DNA of 64,000 nt from Erythrobacter ramosus (GCF_009828055.1 NZ_WTYB01000002.1:558001-622000), one strand, 5' to 3'; numbered from the stretch's first letter, positions 43,387 to 52,890 are shown. Translations and numbers: made by a program. The notes: a model not told the origin generated them from the sequence alone.

Positions 43387-43886
43387 GCCGCTGATGGCTC
43401 CTTGCCAAAAGGGCGGTTCAACTGGACGATCTTGGCGTTGAGCAGGAATGCAAAACTGACCCAGACGAAATAGGGCACGTTTAGCCAGCCAGCAAAGCTG
43501 TCACCCGCGAGACGCGGCAGCACCGTCATGAGCCCGACGACAGAAAGCCACAAAAACACATTCTCCGCCAAAGCCCAGTCAGGTCGCTTCAGCTTGAAGA
43601 ACAGGGGCGACCACAGGAAGTGCAGCACGAAGTTCGCGATGAACAACGCCCACACCCCGGCGCGTGCCTCGGGCGTGGGGGCCTCAGTCAATCCGACATA
43701 GAAGCTCCACCCTGCTAACCCGAGAATGATCGTCCACGCCGGGCCGAACAGCCAGTCAGGCGGCTGCCACGGCGGCTTGCGAAGTTCGCGGTACCATTGG
43801 CCGATCTCCGTCAGCGCACCGCCCGCGCCGCCAAGGATAATCGCCCATCCCGCGGCGATAGCTATCGGTGTCCAATCTGTCTCCAT
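43383..43886 (-). CDS. tspO: TspO/MBR family tryptophan-rich sensory protein
   Basis: 167 residues from ATG 43886; the upstream frame to 44177 is antisense to the DUF1343 gene. Five membrane segments with many tryptophans are visible. Family motifs are WYRELRKPPWQPPDWLFGPA, WTIILGLAGWSFYVGLTEA and NFVLHFLWSPLFF. TspO binds porphyrins and affects tetrapyrrole and stress responses in alphaproteobacteria; that role here is by homology. It is convergent with the DOMON gene and divergent from the DUF1343 gene. Confidence 0.92.
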   Translation of the reverse strand: METDWTPIAIAAGWAIILGGAGGALTEIGQWYRELRKPPWQPPDWLFGPAWTIILGLAGWSFYVGLTEAPTPEARAGVWALFIANFVLHFLWSPLFFKLKRPDWALAENVFLWLSVVGLMTVLPRLAGDSFAGWLNVPYFVWVSFAFLLNAKIVQLNRPFGKEPSAA

Positions 43887-43974
43887 GTGCCTGTAACAAG
43901 GGGAGGGGGTGCAATGTTCCCGTCGCAGCGCAAAGCGTTTGCCTTTCATATCGCGCTGATCCAACGCTAGGCAG

Positions 43975-45174
43975 ATGAAGACAGGCATCGACCGGCTGCT
44001 GGCCGACCCCGAACTCCTCCGCCAATTGCAAGGCCGCCGCGTTGCCTTGGTGGCGCACCCGGCCAGTGTGACGGCCGATCTCACCCATAGTCTCGACGCG
44101 CTGATCGCGGCGGGCGTGCCGGTCAACAGCGCCTTCGGGCCCCAGCACGGGCTGAAGGGCGACAAGCAAGACAACATGGTTGAGACCGCGGACGAAATGG
44201 ACCCGCGTTACGGTATCCCGATCTACTCGCTCTATGGCGAAGTGCGCCGCCCCACCGGGCAGATGATGTCGAGCGCGGATGTTTTCTTGTTCGACCTGCA
44301 AGACTTGGGTTGCCGGATCTACACCTTCGTGACCACACTGCTGTATCTGCTCGAAGAAGCGGCCAAGGCGGGCAAGGAAGTGTGGGTACTCGACCGGCCC
44401 AATCCCGCCGGTCGCCCGGTCGAAGGCACGTTGCTGGTGCCGGGGCAGGAGAGCTTCGTCGGCGCGGCGCCGATGCCGATGCGGCACGGCCTCACCATGG
44501 GGGAAATGGGCCACTGGTTCATCGAACATTTCGGTCTCGACGTCACTTACAAGGTGGTGGCGATGGAGGGTTGGCGTCCAGACGAGAGTGACGGCTTCGG
44601 GTGGCCGACGTCACGCCTGTGGATCAACCCTTCGCCCAATGCCGCCAACGTCAACATGGCGCGCTGCTATGCTGGCACCGTGATGCTGGAAGGCACCACG
44701 CTGTCGGAGGGTCGCGGCACCACGCGGCCTTTGGAGGTGCTGTTCGGCGCGCCCGATATCGACGCGGGCGGGGTGCTCAAGGTGATGCGTAAGCTTGCGC
44801 CCGAGTGGCTGGAAGGTTGCGCGGTCCGCGAATGCTGGTTCGAGCCAACCTTCCACAAACACAAAGGTATGCTCTGCAATGCATTGATGATCCATGCAGA
44901 AAGCACCTTCTACGATCACGATCTGTTCAAGCCCTGGCGGCTTCAGGCGCTGGCGTTCAAGGCGATCCGGCTGCTCTATCCCGATTACCCGCTGTGGCGC
45001 GATTTCCCTTACGAGTACGAGCTCGACCGGCTTGCGATTGACGTCATCAATGGCGGGCCTGCCTTGCGCGAGTGGGTCGACAATCCGTCTGCGACGCCGG
45101 ATGATCTTGACGCCATGACGTCACATGATGAGGGGGCATGGATCGCCGCAGTGCGGCCGCACCTGCTTTACTGA
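43975..45174 (+). CDS. DUF1343 / NamZ-like exo-beta-N-acetylmuramidase family protein
   Basis: 399 residues matching DUF1343 over the whole length: GRRVALVAHPASVTADLTHS, FGPQHGLKGDKQDNMVET, IPIYSLYGEVRRPTGQMM, VFLFDLQDLGCRIYTFVTT, VLDRPNPAGRPVEGTLLVPG, LWINPSPNAANVNMARCYAG and EGTTLSEGRGTTRPLEVLFG. Characterised relatives (NamZ, GH171) release terminal MurNAc from peptidoglycan fragments. No signal peptide is visible, so this copy would act in the cytoplasm, for example in muropeptide recycling. An MFS permease follows 106 bp downstream on the same strand. Confidence 0.88.
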   Translation: MKTGIDRLLADPELLRQLQGRRVALVAHPASVTADLTHSLDALIAAGVPVNSAFGPQHGLKGDKQDNMVETADEMDPRYGIPIYSLYGEVRRPTGQMMSSADVFLFDLQDLGCRIYTFVTTLLYLLEEAAKAGKEVWVLDRPNPAGRPVEGTLLVPGQESFVGAAPMPMRHGLTMGEMGHWFIEHFGLDVTYKVVAMEGWRPDESDGFGWPTSRLWINPSPNAANVNMARCYAGTVMLEGTTLSEGRGTTRPLEVLFGAPDIDAGGVLKVMRKLAPEWLEGCAVRECWFEPTFHKHKGMLCNALMIHAESTFYDHDLFKPWRLQALAFKAIRLLYPDYPLWRDFPYEYELDRLAIDVINGGPALREWVDNPSATPDDLDAMTSHDEGAWIAAVRPHLLY

Positions 45175-45189
45175 TTGGCGTCATGGCCC

Positions 45190-45222
45190 GGTCATTGCGG
45201 CGTCAATGCACCCGCAATGACC
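45190..45222 (+). promoter_or_regulatory. Hairpin between the DUF1343 and MFS genes
   Basis: GGTCATTGCGG (45190-45200) and CCGCAATGACC (45212-45222) form a perfect 11-bp stem with an 11-nt loop, 15 bp after the DUF1343 stop and about 58 bp before the MFS start. There is no T-run, so it is more likely an mRNA-stability or processing hairpin than an intrinsic terminator. Confidence 0.5.
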
Positions 45223-45280
45223 CGGCAACGCTGCGACAAAGGATGGCGGATGAACCGCCACCGATGGGAGAGAGTACGAC

Positions 45281-46573
45281 ATGGCAACCACGGCGGGCAC
45301 CGCGTCCGGCACGCAATCCGTCAGGATCACCCTGTGGATCCTGCTGGTCGTCTATGTCTTCAATTTCATCGACCGCCAGATCGTCAACATCCTTGCCGAG
45401 CCTATCGCGCGAGACCTAGATCTGTCCGACACCCAGATCGGGTTGATGACGGGGCTCGCCTTTGCACTGTTCTATACCGTGCTTGGTATCCCCATCGCCC
45501 GCTTTGCTGATCGCGGGACGACGAGCCGACCCAAGGTGATCGCGGTCGCGCTGGCCGTCTGGTCAGCGATGACGGCGCTGTGCGGGCTGGCGCAGAACTT
45601 TGCGCAATTGCTGCTCGCCCGCATCGGCGTGGGCGTCGGCGAGGCGGGGTGCACGCCGCCGGCGCATTCGCTCATCAGCGATATGGTGCCGCCCGAGCGG
45701 CGCGCTTCAGCCCTTGCATTCTATTCCCTCGGCATCCCGGTCGGCACGCTGCTGGGCATGATCATTGGCGGGACGCTGGCGGATCATGTCGGCTGGCGCG
45801 AGGCGTTCGTAATTGTCGGCCTACCGGGCGTGGCGCTCGCGCTGGTGGTGCTGTTCGTGATCAAGGACCCGCGCCACAGCAATGCTGCAGCGATCCTGCG
45901 CGGCAAGAACCAACCCGCCGCCTTGCCGCTGGGTCAGGCGGTGGCGGAGGTCATGCGTTCGCGCGCTTTCGTGCTGCTGCTGTTTGCCGGGTCGGCAGCG
46001 TCCTTTCTCGCTTACGGCAAGACGACCTGGACCACGATATTCTTCCAGCGCACCCATGATCTGACACCGGGGCAGGTGGGGCTGTGGTTCGGGCTACTGG
46101 GCGGGGTCGCGGGGATTCTCGGCACATGGGCAGGCGGCTATCTCGCCGACCGCTTCGGCGCCAAGAACCGCCGCCACGTGCTGAGCGCGCCGGCGATCGG
46201 CATGGCGCTGGCCGTGCCGCTAGCGATTGCCGCCTATCACGCGCCAAGCTGGCCGCTGGCCTTGGCGCTGTTGTTCATCCCGACCGTGTGCAACTCGTTC
46301 TACTACGGCCCGACCTATTCCGCCGCGCAAGGTCTCGTGCCGGTGCGCGCAAGGGCGATTGCGGCAGCAAGCCTGCTGTTCTTCCAGAACCTCATCGGGC
46401 TGGGGCTGGGGCCCTTGTTCTTCGGGATGCTGTCGGACTGGCTGCAGCCGACCTACGGCGCCGATTCGGTGCGCTATGTGCTGTACGGCGCGGCGATCCT
46501 GGGGCTGGTGCCGGCGTTCTTCTTCTGGCGGTGCGGGCTGCGGCTGAACGAGGAGTTGGACCAGAAGGGGTAG
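45281..46573 (+). CDS. Spinster-like MFS transporter
   Basis: 430 residues starting at ATG 45281, preceded by GGGAGAGAG. Twelve membrane segments are visible. Family markers are VYVFNFIDRQIVNILAEPIA (N-terminal D/R motif), FALFYTVLGIPIARFADRG, RIGVGVGEAGCTPPAHSLIS and YLADRFGAKNRRHV. Spinster-type carriers in this group have varied substrates. Because it follows the NamZ-like gene, import of cell-wall sugars or peptides is a reasonable but unproven guess. Confidence 0.88.
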   Translation: MATTAGTASGTQSVRITLWILLVVYVFNFIDRQIVNILAEPIARDLDLSDTQIGLMTGLAFALFYTVLGIPIARFADRGTTSRPKVIAVALAVWSAMTALCGLAQNFAQLLLARIGVGVGEAGCTPPAHSLISDMVPPERRASALAFYSLGIPVGTLLGMIIGGTLADHVGWREAFVIVGLPGVALALVVLFVIKDPRHSNAAAILRGKNQPAALPLGQAVAEVMRSRAFVLLLFAGSAASFLAYGKTTWTTIFFQRTHDLTPGQVGLWFGLLGGVAGILGTWAGGYLADRFGAKNRRHVLSAPAIGMALAVPLAIAAYHAPSWPLALALLFIPTVCNSFYYGPTYSAAQGLVPVRARAIAAASLLFFQNLIGLGLGPLFFGMLSDWLQPTYGADSVRYVLYGAAILGLVPAFFFWRCGLRLNEELDQKG

Positions 46574-46583
46574 AGGTTCCGCC

Positions 46584-47768
46584 TCAAGCCCCGTGCTTCC
46601 GCGACAGCTCCCGCATCGCGTCGTCCAGCCCACCCAGCGTCAGCGGATACATCCGGTCGCCGACCAGCTGCTTGATCATCTTGGTCGACTGCGAATAGTT
46701 CCACTGCTTCTCCGGCACCGGATTGAGCCACACAGTCGCGGGATAGGTGTTGGCCACGCGCTGCAACCACACGGCGCCCGCTTCTTCGTTCATATGTTCG
46801 ACCGAGCCGCCGGGGTGCGTAACCTCATAGGGGCTCATCGCCGCATCGCCGACGAACACGATCTTGTAATCGTGGCCATATTTGTGGAGCACGTCCCAGG
46901 TCTTGGTGCGTTCCTGCCAGCGGCGCTTGTTGTCCTTCCACACGCCTTCATAGAGGCAGTTGTGGAAGTAGAAGAACTCCATGTTCTTGAATTCGCTGGT
47001 GGCGGCGCTGAACAACTCTTCGACCAGCTTGATGAAGGGGTCCATCGATCCGCCGACGTCGAGGAACAGCAGCAGCTTGACCGCATTGCGGCGCTCGGCG
47101 CGCATATGGATGTCGAGCCAGCCCTGCTTGGCCGTGCCCTTGATCGTGGCGTCGATATCAAGCTGATCCTGCGCGCCTTCGCGGGCGAAGCGGCGCAAAC
47201 GGCGCAGCGCCATCTTGATGTTGCGGGTGCCCAGTTCCTTGGTGTTATCCAAGTTCTTGAACTCGCGCTTTTCCCAGACCTTGATCGCCTTGCCGTGGCG
47301 CGCCTCGCCGCCAATCCGCACGCCTTCGGGGTTGTAGCCTGAGTTGCCAAAGGGCGAAGTGCCGCCGGTGCCGACCCACTTATTGCCGCCCTGGTGACGC
47401 TTTTCCTGTTCTTCGAGCCGCTTTTTCAGCGTCTCCATGATCTCGTCCCAATCGCCGAGCGACTTGATCGCTTCCATTTCCTCGGGCGTCAGGAACTTTT
47501 CGGCGACCGCTTTCAGCCAGTCTTCGGGGATATCGACCGGGTTCTGACCGTAATCGGTCATGATCCCCTTGAACACCTTGTGGAACACCTGATCGAACCG
47601 GTCGAGCAGGCCTTCGTCTTTCACGAAGGTGGCGCGGGAAAGGTAATAGAACGCCTCGGGCGTCTGATCGATCACGTCCCGGTCCAGCGCCTCAAGCAAG
47701 GTGAGGTGCTCTTTGAAACTGGCGCCTATGCCGGCCGCGCGAAGCTCGTCGATGAAATTGAAGAACAT
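46584..47768 (-). CDS. VWA domain protein, CoxE-like
   Basis: 394 residues. An N-terminal helical region (FFNFIDELRAAGIGASFKEH, LLEALDRDVI) leads to a linker (GGTSPFGNSGYNPEGVRIGG) and a von Willebrand A fold: VKLLLFLDVGGSMDPFIKLV, where the MIDAS D-x-S-x-S reads D-V-G-G-S, then FFYFHNCLYEGVW and KIVFVGDAAMSPYEV. CoxE-like proteins work with a MoxR ATPase to mature or load cofactors into large enzymes. Here the MoxR gene lies 1.6 kb upstream on the same strand, separated by a plus-strand chemoreceptor gene. Confidence 0.9.
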   Translation of the reverse strand: MFFNFIDELRAAGIGASFKEHLTLLEALDRDVIDQTPEAFYYLSRATFVKDEGLLDRFDQVFHKVFKGIMTDYGQNPVDIPEDWLKAVAEKFLTPEEMEAIKSLGDWDEIMETLKKRLEEQEKRHQGGNKWVGTGGTSPFGNSGYNPEGVRIGGEARHGKAIKVWEKREFKNLDNTKELGTRNIKMALRRLRRFAREGAQDQLDIDATIKGTAKQGWLDIHMRAERRNAVKLLLFLDVGGSMDPFIKLVEELFSAATSEFKNMEFFYFHNCLYEGVWKDNKRRWQERTKTWDVLHKYGHDYKIVFVGDAAMSPYEVTHPGGSVEHMNEEAGAVWLQRVANTYPATVWLNPVPEKQWNYSQSTKMIKQLVGDRMYPLTLGGLDDAMRELSRKHGA

Positions 47769-47900
47769 GGGAGGGTGATTAACCCGCAGGCCGGTGCCTG
47801 ACCAGCCTCATTCTTGGCAGGCAGACAGCCGCCACCTTAACGCTTCGCTTACCATCCTGCGGCTAGACATTCTGCGCACATAACAGGGGCCGCGTCCGCA

Positions 47901-49301
47901 ATGCATCAGATCGCTATCGACACCGCCAACGCCCAAGCCTTGGCGATGATCCCGGAAAGCTGCGGCGCGGTGACCGTGGGCTGCACCGATGTGGCCGGCG
48001 TGGTGGAGGCGGTGATCGCCTCGTCCAAATCCTTGCGGTCCGAACACGAGGCGTTGGCCGAAACCGTTCGCGCGCTGGAGGCTGACCAGAGCAAGGTTGC
48101 ACAGGCGAGCGACGAGGCGCGGCTGTTGTCCGAACGCGCGATCGAGCGCCTCAACGAGGGCACGTCGCTGATCCAGTCCTCGCTCGGCCAGATTGCCGGG
48201 CTGATCGAGTTGGTCGATACGCTCGGCCAACATGTCACCAGCTTCTCCGCCGCGATGGAGCAGGTGCGCCGTTCTGCGCAGGACATCGACAATATTGCCG
48301 AGACGACCAACATCCTCGCGCTCAATGCTACGATCGAGGCGATGCGGGCAGGCGACGCGGGCCGCACCTTTGCTGTGGTCGCCGCCGAGGTCAAAAGTCT
48401 TGCCAGCGACACCCGCAAGGCGACCGAGGAAATTGCGGCCACCATCGACGCTTTGGGCGGAGAAGCGGAGGAAGTGATCGGGCGGATCGAAGCTGGCGCG
48501 AAAGCCAGCGGCGAAGCGCGTGCCAGCGTGGCGCGGATCGAAAGCAGCCTCGCCAATGTCGGCAACCTCGTCGAGGAAGTCGACAAGCAGAATGACGTCA
48601 TCGCCCGCTCAACTGGCACGATCAGCAACCATGTCGACAAGGTCCAGCGCGTGCTGACCAGCTACGACGCTGCCGCGCGTAGCAACGAAGACCGCCTCCA
48701 CGGCGCGCATCGCAAGATGGAAGATCTGGAGATCACCGCGAGCGAGATGTTCGACCGGATCGTTCATGCCGGACTCTCGCCGGAAGACAGCGTCATGGTC
48801 GCACAGGCGCAGGCGATGATGCAGGAGCTAGTCGCTCATACCGAGGCAGCCCTGGCGCGCGGCGCGGTGACGATGTCAGCGCTGTTTGATACTGATTACC
48901 AGCCTGTCCCCGGCACCAACCCGCAGCTTTATCGCACCCGGCTGACCGATTGGGCCCATGCCGAATGGCGTCCCTTCCTAGACCGCGCCAAGGCGAGCGA
49001 CATGCGTGTGCTGGCCGCCGCCTGCACCGACATGAACGGCTTCCTGCCCGCTCACCTCACCGAACGCTCCCGCACGCCGACGGGCGACGTCAATCACGAC
49101 ACGCAGTTCTGCCGCAACGGGCGGATCATGCTTGAGGCAATCGACCGCAAGGCTAAAGTCTCAACCGCGCCCTACATGATGGCAGTGTACCGCCAGGAAG
49201 GCGACGGTGATAGCTATGTGGTGGTGCGCAATGTGTACGTCCCGCTGGTGATCGGCGGGCGGCGCTGGGGCGATTTCGAGCTGGCCTACAGCTTCGATTG
49301 A
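47901..49301 (+). CDS. Soluble methyl-accepting chemotaxis-like protein with C-terminal sensor-like domain
   Basis: 466 residues without any membrane segment. The MCP signalling tip is clear ([40 protein letters not shown], about residues 130-175), flanked by coiled coils from ~40 to 300. The last ~150 residues form a separate globular domain ([60 protein letters not shown]) that looks PAS/Cache-like. The sensor is therefore C-terminal, the reverse of classical receptors. No che genes are nearby. Confidence 0.85.
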   Translation: MHQIAIDTANAQALAMIPESCGAVTVGCTDVAGVVEAVIASSKSLRSEHEALAETVRALEADQSKVAQASDEARLLSERAIERLNEGTSLIQSSLGQIAGLIELVDTLGQHVTSFSAAMEQVRRSAQDIDNIAETTNILALNATIEAMRAGDAGRTFAVVAAEVKSLASDTRKATEEIAATIDALGGEAEEVIGRIEAGAKASGEARASVARIESSLANVGNLVEEVDKQNDVIARSTGTISNHVDKVQRVLTSYDAAARSNEDRLHGAHRKMEDLEITASEMFDRIVHAGLSPEDSVMVAQAQAMMQELVAHTEAALARGAVTMSALFDTDYQPVPGTNPQLYRTRLTDWAHAEWRPFLDRAKASDMRVLAAACTDMNGFLPAHLTERSRTPTGDVNHDTQFCRNGRIMLEAIDRKAKVSTAPYMMAVYRQEGDGDSYVVVRNVYVPLVIGGRRWGDFELAYSFD

Positions 49302-49304
49302 GAC

Positions 49305-49333
49305 GTGAGGGCGGGTTCCTGACCCGCCCTCAC
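49305..49333. terminator. Bidirectional terminator between the MCP and moxR genes
   Basis: GTGAGGGCGGGT (49305-49316) and ACCCGCCCTCAC (49322-49333) form a perfect 12-bp stem with the 5-nt loop TCCTG. It occupies almost the whole gap between two convergent genes. There is no long T-run on either side. Confidence 0.8.
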
Positions 49334-49338
49334 GCGCT

Positions 49339-50196
49339 TTACGACGGGTTGCGGCGCGCCATGAAGGCGAGGCGCTCAAACAGCATAATGTCCTGTTCAT
49401 TCTTCAGCAGCGCGCCGTGCAGCGGAGGGATCGCGCTCGCCGGATTGCTGTTCTGCAATACTTCCAGCGGCATATCCTCGTTCAGCAACAGCTTCAGCCA
49501 GTCGAGCAGCTCGCTAGTCGAGGGCTTCTTCTTCAGCCCCGGCACTTCGCGCAGGTCGTAGAAGACATCCATCGCCTTCTTCACGAGCACCTTCTGGATG
49601 CCGGGGAAGTGGACGTCGATGATTTCCTGCATTGTCTCGCGATCGGGGAACTTGATGTAGTGGAAGAAGCAGCGGCGCAGGAAGGCGTCGGGCAGCTCCT
49701 TTTCATTGTTCGAGGTGATGACAACGATCGGGCGTTCCTTGGCCTCAATCCGCTCCTGCGTTTCGTAAACGTCGAAGCTCATCCGATCGAGTTCCTGCAA
49801 CAGGTCGTTCGGGAACTCGATATCGGCCTTGTCGATCTCGTCGATCAGCAGCACGGGCAGCTGCGGCGCGGTGAAGGCGTCCCACAGCTTCCCCTTCTTG
49901 ATGTAGTTCTTGATGTCGTGGACGCGCTCGTCGCCCAGCTGGCCATCACGCAGACGCGCCACGGCGTCATATTCGTACAGGCCCTGATGCGCCTTGGTGG
50001 TGGATTTGATGTTCCATTCGATCAGCGGGGCGTTCAGCGCCTTGGAGATTTCATGCGCCAGCACGGTCTTGCCGGTGCCAGGCTCGCCTTTAACCAGCAG
50101 CGGGCGGCGCAGCATCACGGCGGCGTTGACGGCAACCTTGAGGTCTTCGGTCGCGATATAGGACTTGGTGCCTTCAAAACGCTGCGTGTCGGTCAT
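49339..50196 (-). CDS. MoxR family AAA+ ATPase
   Basis: 285 residues. Walker A is VKGEPGTGKTVLAHEISKAL, Walker B VLLIDEIDKADIEFPNDLLQ, and sensor 1 lies in VVITSNNEKELPDAFLRRCF with its arginine finger region. Although such proteins are often annotated as 'ATPase', the MoxR class is identified by the DIEFPNDLLQELDRMSFDVY insert. It should act as a chaperone-like partner of the CoxE/VWA protein encoded downstream at 46584-47768. Confidence 0.93.
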   Translation of the reverse strand: MTDTQRFEGTKSYIATEDLKVAVNAAVMLRRPLLVKGEPGTGKTVLAHEISKALNAPLIEWNIKSTTKAHQGLYEYDAVARLRDGQLGDERVHDIKNYIKKGKLWDAFTAPQLPVLLIDEIDKADIEFPNDLLQELDRMSFDVYETQERIEAKERPIVVITSNNEKELPDAFLRRCFFHYIKFPDRETMQEIIDVHFPGIQKVLVKKAMDVFYDLREVPGLKKKPSTSELLDWLKLLLNEDMPLEVLQNSNPASAIPPLHGALLKNEQDIMLFERLAFMARRNPS

Positions 50197-50277
50197 GGGT
50201 TTTCCTGTGAGACTGAATTTCGACGCGCAGCGATAAGGGGCGGGCGGCGCGGGTGCAAGGGGGTGGGGGCTGGCAAT

Positions 50278-51588
50278 TCAGCGAGGGAGCAGCAGGATGC
50301 GCTGGGCGATCCCTTCCAGCTTGCCGTCATCCACGACTGCGGCAGGGTTGTTCCAGCCCAGCGTCAGCACCCAGTCGCGCCCGGCCTTGTCGGTGAGCAG
50401 CCAGGTGAGGTTGATCACTCCTGGCTCGCTGCCGCCCTTAAAGCCGATATAGCTCCAGTTTGCCTTGATCGCCGCCGTGGCCGAGGGGCTGATCGCCATG
50501 ATGTCGAACACCTTGGGATCGGCATTACGGCGCATATGGCCGAACAGCTTGGCGAGGTCGGCGGGCGAGGCAAACCATTCGACGTCGAGCGCCTTGGGGC
50601 CATTGGCAAAGGCGGCGTTGATCTGGTCGAGTGAGGGGTCTTCCTCCGCCACCTGCACAACCTCAATAATCGCCTGTTTCGCAGGGTCACCACTGCGCCA
50701 ATCAGCGAGGGTCTGTGAATTGCCGGCCTTTAGGATGAACAGCTGCTTCGTCGTCAGGAAAGGATCGTTCGCGCTCGGATCAGCGTGACCGCTATCCTTC
50801 ATCAGTTTGAGGATACGCTCCTTGCCAAGCACCTTGATCAACTGATCGGTCGCGGTGTTGTCGCTGATTGAAATCATCAGGCTCGCGAGGGTGTGAAGCG
50901 TCACCGGGGAACCCTCGGGCCAGTCCTGCAACCGCCCGCTGGGGTAGCTCTTCTCGGTCAGGGGCACGACGTCGCTCCACTTGCGACGGCCTGCTTTCAC
51001 ATCCTCCGCCAGCGCGGCCAACACATAAAGCTTGAAGGCCGATCCCAGCGCCAGCGGCGTGTCCGCACCCAAGCTGATTACCGGCGCGCCACCTTCCAGC
51101 GGGCCAAACCACGCATTAACGCTGCCGGGCAGCGCGGCCAGATCGGCGGCGATTTTCTGCGCATTGTCATTTGCCACGGCGAGCGAATCGACGCTGGTAA
51201 ACACCAGCTCGTTTACGCGGTTACCGTCGACCGGATCGATCGCGATGACCCCCTTGGCCAGTCCCCGCTCGAAGCGGATCTCGAGGTTGGCCCGCCTCCC
51301 ATCGCTCGGCACCAGCAGCGCGACATCGGTCGCCGGGCCGAACTGCGCCACAAGGCTCGCGCTCAAGGTCACGATCTGGGCATCGGCAACGGCTGCACGA
51401 AAGCCCGCGGTGAAGATGTCGGCGGGATCGGCCTTCCCGTTGAGCAAGGCCACGACCTGACCGGCGCGCTTTTCAAGCGGCGTCTGCTCGGCGGCGGCGG
51501 CCTTGGCGGGCGGCTCGGCCTGCGCAGCGAGGGGCGCGGCGGTCAGCACCAGCGCTCCCAAAGCGAGCGTTGCAAGGACATGGCGCAT
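50278..51588 (-). CDS. Exported serine hydrolase of the class A beta-lactamase fold
   Basis: 436 residues from ATG 51588 with GGGAGAG upstream. The Sec signal peptide is MRHVLATLALGALVLTAAPL with cleavage after AAQA. An N-terminal domain of ~120 residues (DIFTAGFRAAVADAQIV) precedes the penicillin-recognising fold: SxxK as SAFK in LALGSAFKLYVLAALAED, SDN in SISDNTATDQLI, and KGG in GFKGGSEPGVI. All three catalytic motifs are present, but the N-terminal domain and overall divergence make a true beta-lactamase unlikely. A DD-peptidase or unknown serine hydrolase is possible. Confidence 0.82.
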   Translation of the reverse strand: MRHVLATLALGALVLTAAPLAAQAEPPAKAAAAEQTPLEKRAGQVVALLNGKADPADIFTAGFRAAVADAQIVTLSASLVAQFGPATDVALLVPSDGRRANLEIRFERGLAKGVIAIDPVDGNRVNELVFTSVDSLAVANDNAQKIAADLAALPGSVNAWFGPLEGGAPVISLGADTPLALGSAFKLYVLAALAEDVKAGRRKWSDVVPLTEKSYPSGRLQDWPEGSPVTLHTLASLMISISDNTATDQLIKVLGKERILKLMKDSGHADPSANDPFLTTKQLFILKAGNSQTLADWRSGDPAKQAIIEVVQVAEEDPSLDQINAAFANGPKALDVEWFASPADLAKLFGHMRRNADPKVFDIMAISPSATAAIKANWSYIGFKGGSEPGVINLTWLLTDKAGRDWVLTLGWNNPAAVVDDGKLEGIAQRILLLPR

Positions 51589-51698
51589 CTCGGTTCTCTC
51601 CCACCTTTGGCTGCCAGCCAAAGCTGCCACGTATTTTCCCCACATGCCAGCATCCCGCAACAATGGACACGGGCGAGCCTGCGCGGCAGGGATGGGGC

Positions 51699-52889
51699 AT
51701 GGGATGGGATGTTCTTCGCAAGGCAGAATGGCTCGGCGCGGAGCGGGCGCGCGGCTATCTGGTGCTGCTGGCGCTGGTCAATGCGGCGACGCTGGCGTTC
51801 CTATTGCTGACATCGACCAACGGGATCGACCGGAACGGCTTTCTGATCGGCACGGATTTCATCAGCTTCTGGACGTCGGGCCGGATGCTGGTGGCGGGCG
51901 CGAATGTCTATGACACGCTTGCCCATGTCGCCGCGCAGCGCGAATTCTACACGCTGCCGGGCGAATACACCGCGTTCTTTTACCCGCCGAGCTTTCTGCC
52001 ATTCGTCTGGCCGCTGGGCTTCCTGCCCTATTTCCCGGCGCTGGCGGCTTGGCTGACGCTGACAGGCGGGGCTTTTCTAGCAGCGGTGCGGGCGTGGTTC
52101 GCTGCGCTCGGGCTCAAGGGCCCGGCGTTGGTGCTGATCGCGGCCTTCCCGCCGGTGATCGTGACGCTGACCCACGGGCAGACCTCGTTTCTGGTGGCGG
52201 CGCTGCTCGGCGGCGGATTGTTGCTGGTGCGAGAGCGGCCTTGGCTCGCGGGCGTACTGATCGGGTTGGCAACGATCAAGCCGCAGCTCGGCCTGTTGGT
52301 GCCGGTGGCGCTGCTGGCGAGCGGGCAGTGGCGCACGATTGCGGGCGCGGGCGGGGCGGCGTTGGGTCTGGCGGGGCTGGCGATACTAATCTTCGGGCCG
52401 CAGGTGTGGGCGGATTGGCTCGCAATCACGCAGACCGCCAGCAGTGCGACCGACAGCGGCACCATCGGCTTTGCCAAGATGGTGAGCCTGTTTGCAGGCC
52501 TGCGTCTGATCGGTGTCCCCAGCGGCTTCGCGATGGCGCTACAGGTTGGCGTCACGATCGCTGTGCCGGCGACGGTGGCAGCGGCGTGCTGGCGGCGCAG
52601 CTTCACGCCCGGCATGGGCGCCTTGGTGCTGGCAGGCGCGCCGCTCGCCACGCCGTTTGTGCTCGATTACGATATGGTGCTGACCGCGTTTCCGCTCGCT
52701 TACCTATTCGCGCGCGGGCGGGCCGAGGGGTTTGCTGATTGGGAGCGGATCACGATCGCCGCCACCTTCGCCGCCGTAGCCTTCGCCCGGCCGCTGGCGA
52801 TCAATGCCGGGGTGCCGATCATGCCGCTGCTGCTGACCCTGCTGTTCTTGCTGGTGTGGCGCCGGGTTCGGGGCGAGATCGCGGCATAG
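51699..52889 (+). CDS. GT87-like (DUF2029) membrane glycosyltransferase
   Basis: 396 residues if translation starts at ATG 51699, which has AGGGA 6 bp upstream; an ATG at 51663 lacks such a site. Eight to ten membrane segments are visible. Family features are TDFISFWTSGRMLVAGANVY (the acidic D near the first loop) and YTAFFYPPSFLPFVWPLGF, then ATIKPQLGLLVPVALL. GT87 enzymes transfer mannose or another sugar from a polyprenyl phosphate donor on the periplasmic side. The acceptor is unknown. It ends 2 bp before the convergent parE stop. Confidence 0.85.
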   Translation: MGWDVLRKAEWLGAERARGYLVLLALVNAATLAFLLLTSTNGIDRNGFLIGTDFISFWTSGRMLVAGANVYDTLAHVAAQREFYTLPGEYTAFFYPPSFLPFVWPLGFLPYFPALAAWLTLTGGAFLAAVRAWFAALGLKGPALVLIAAFPPVIVTLTHGQTSFLVAALLGGGLLLVRERPWLAGVLIGLATIKPQLGLLVPVALLASGQWRTIAGAGGAALGLAGLAILIFGPQVWADWLAITQTASSATDSGTIGFAKMVSLFAGLRLIGVPSGFAMALQVGVTIAVPATVAAACWRRSFTPGMGALVLAGAPLATPFVLDYDMVLTAFPLAYLFARGRAEGFADWERITIAATFAAVAFARPLAINAGVPIMPLLLTLLFLLVWRRVRGEIAA

Positions 52890-52890
52890 A

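Noticed and set aside
46584..50196. MoxR plus VWA as an antiviral or ternary defence system
   Set aside because: There is no third effector or nuclease. The VWA protein is of the CoxE type and the set is widespread core metabolism in alphaproteobacteria.
50278..51588. Acquired antibiotic-resistance beta-lactamase
   Set aside because: SxxK, SDN and KGG are present, but the extra N-terminal domain and normal codon use indicate a native serine hydrolase. No mobile element is nearby.
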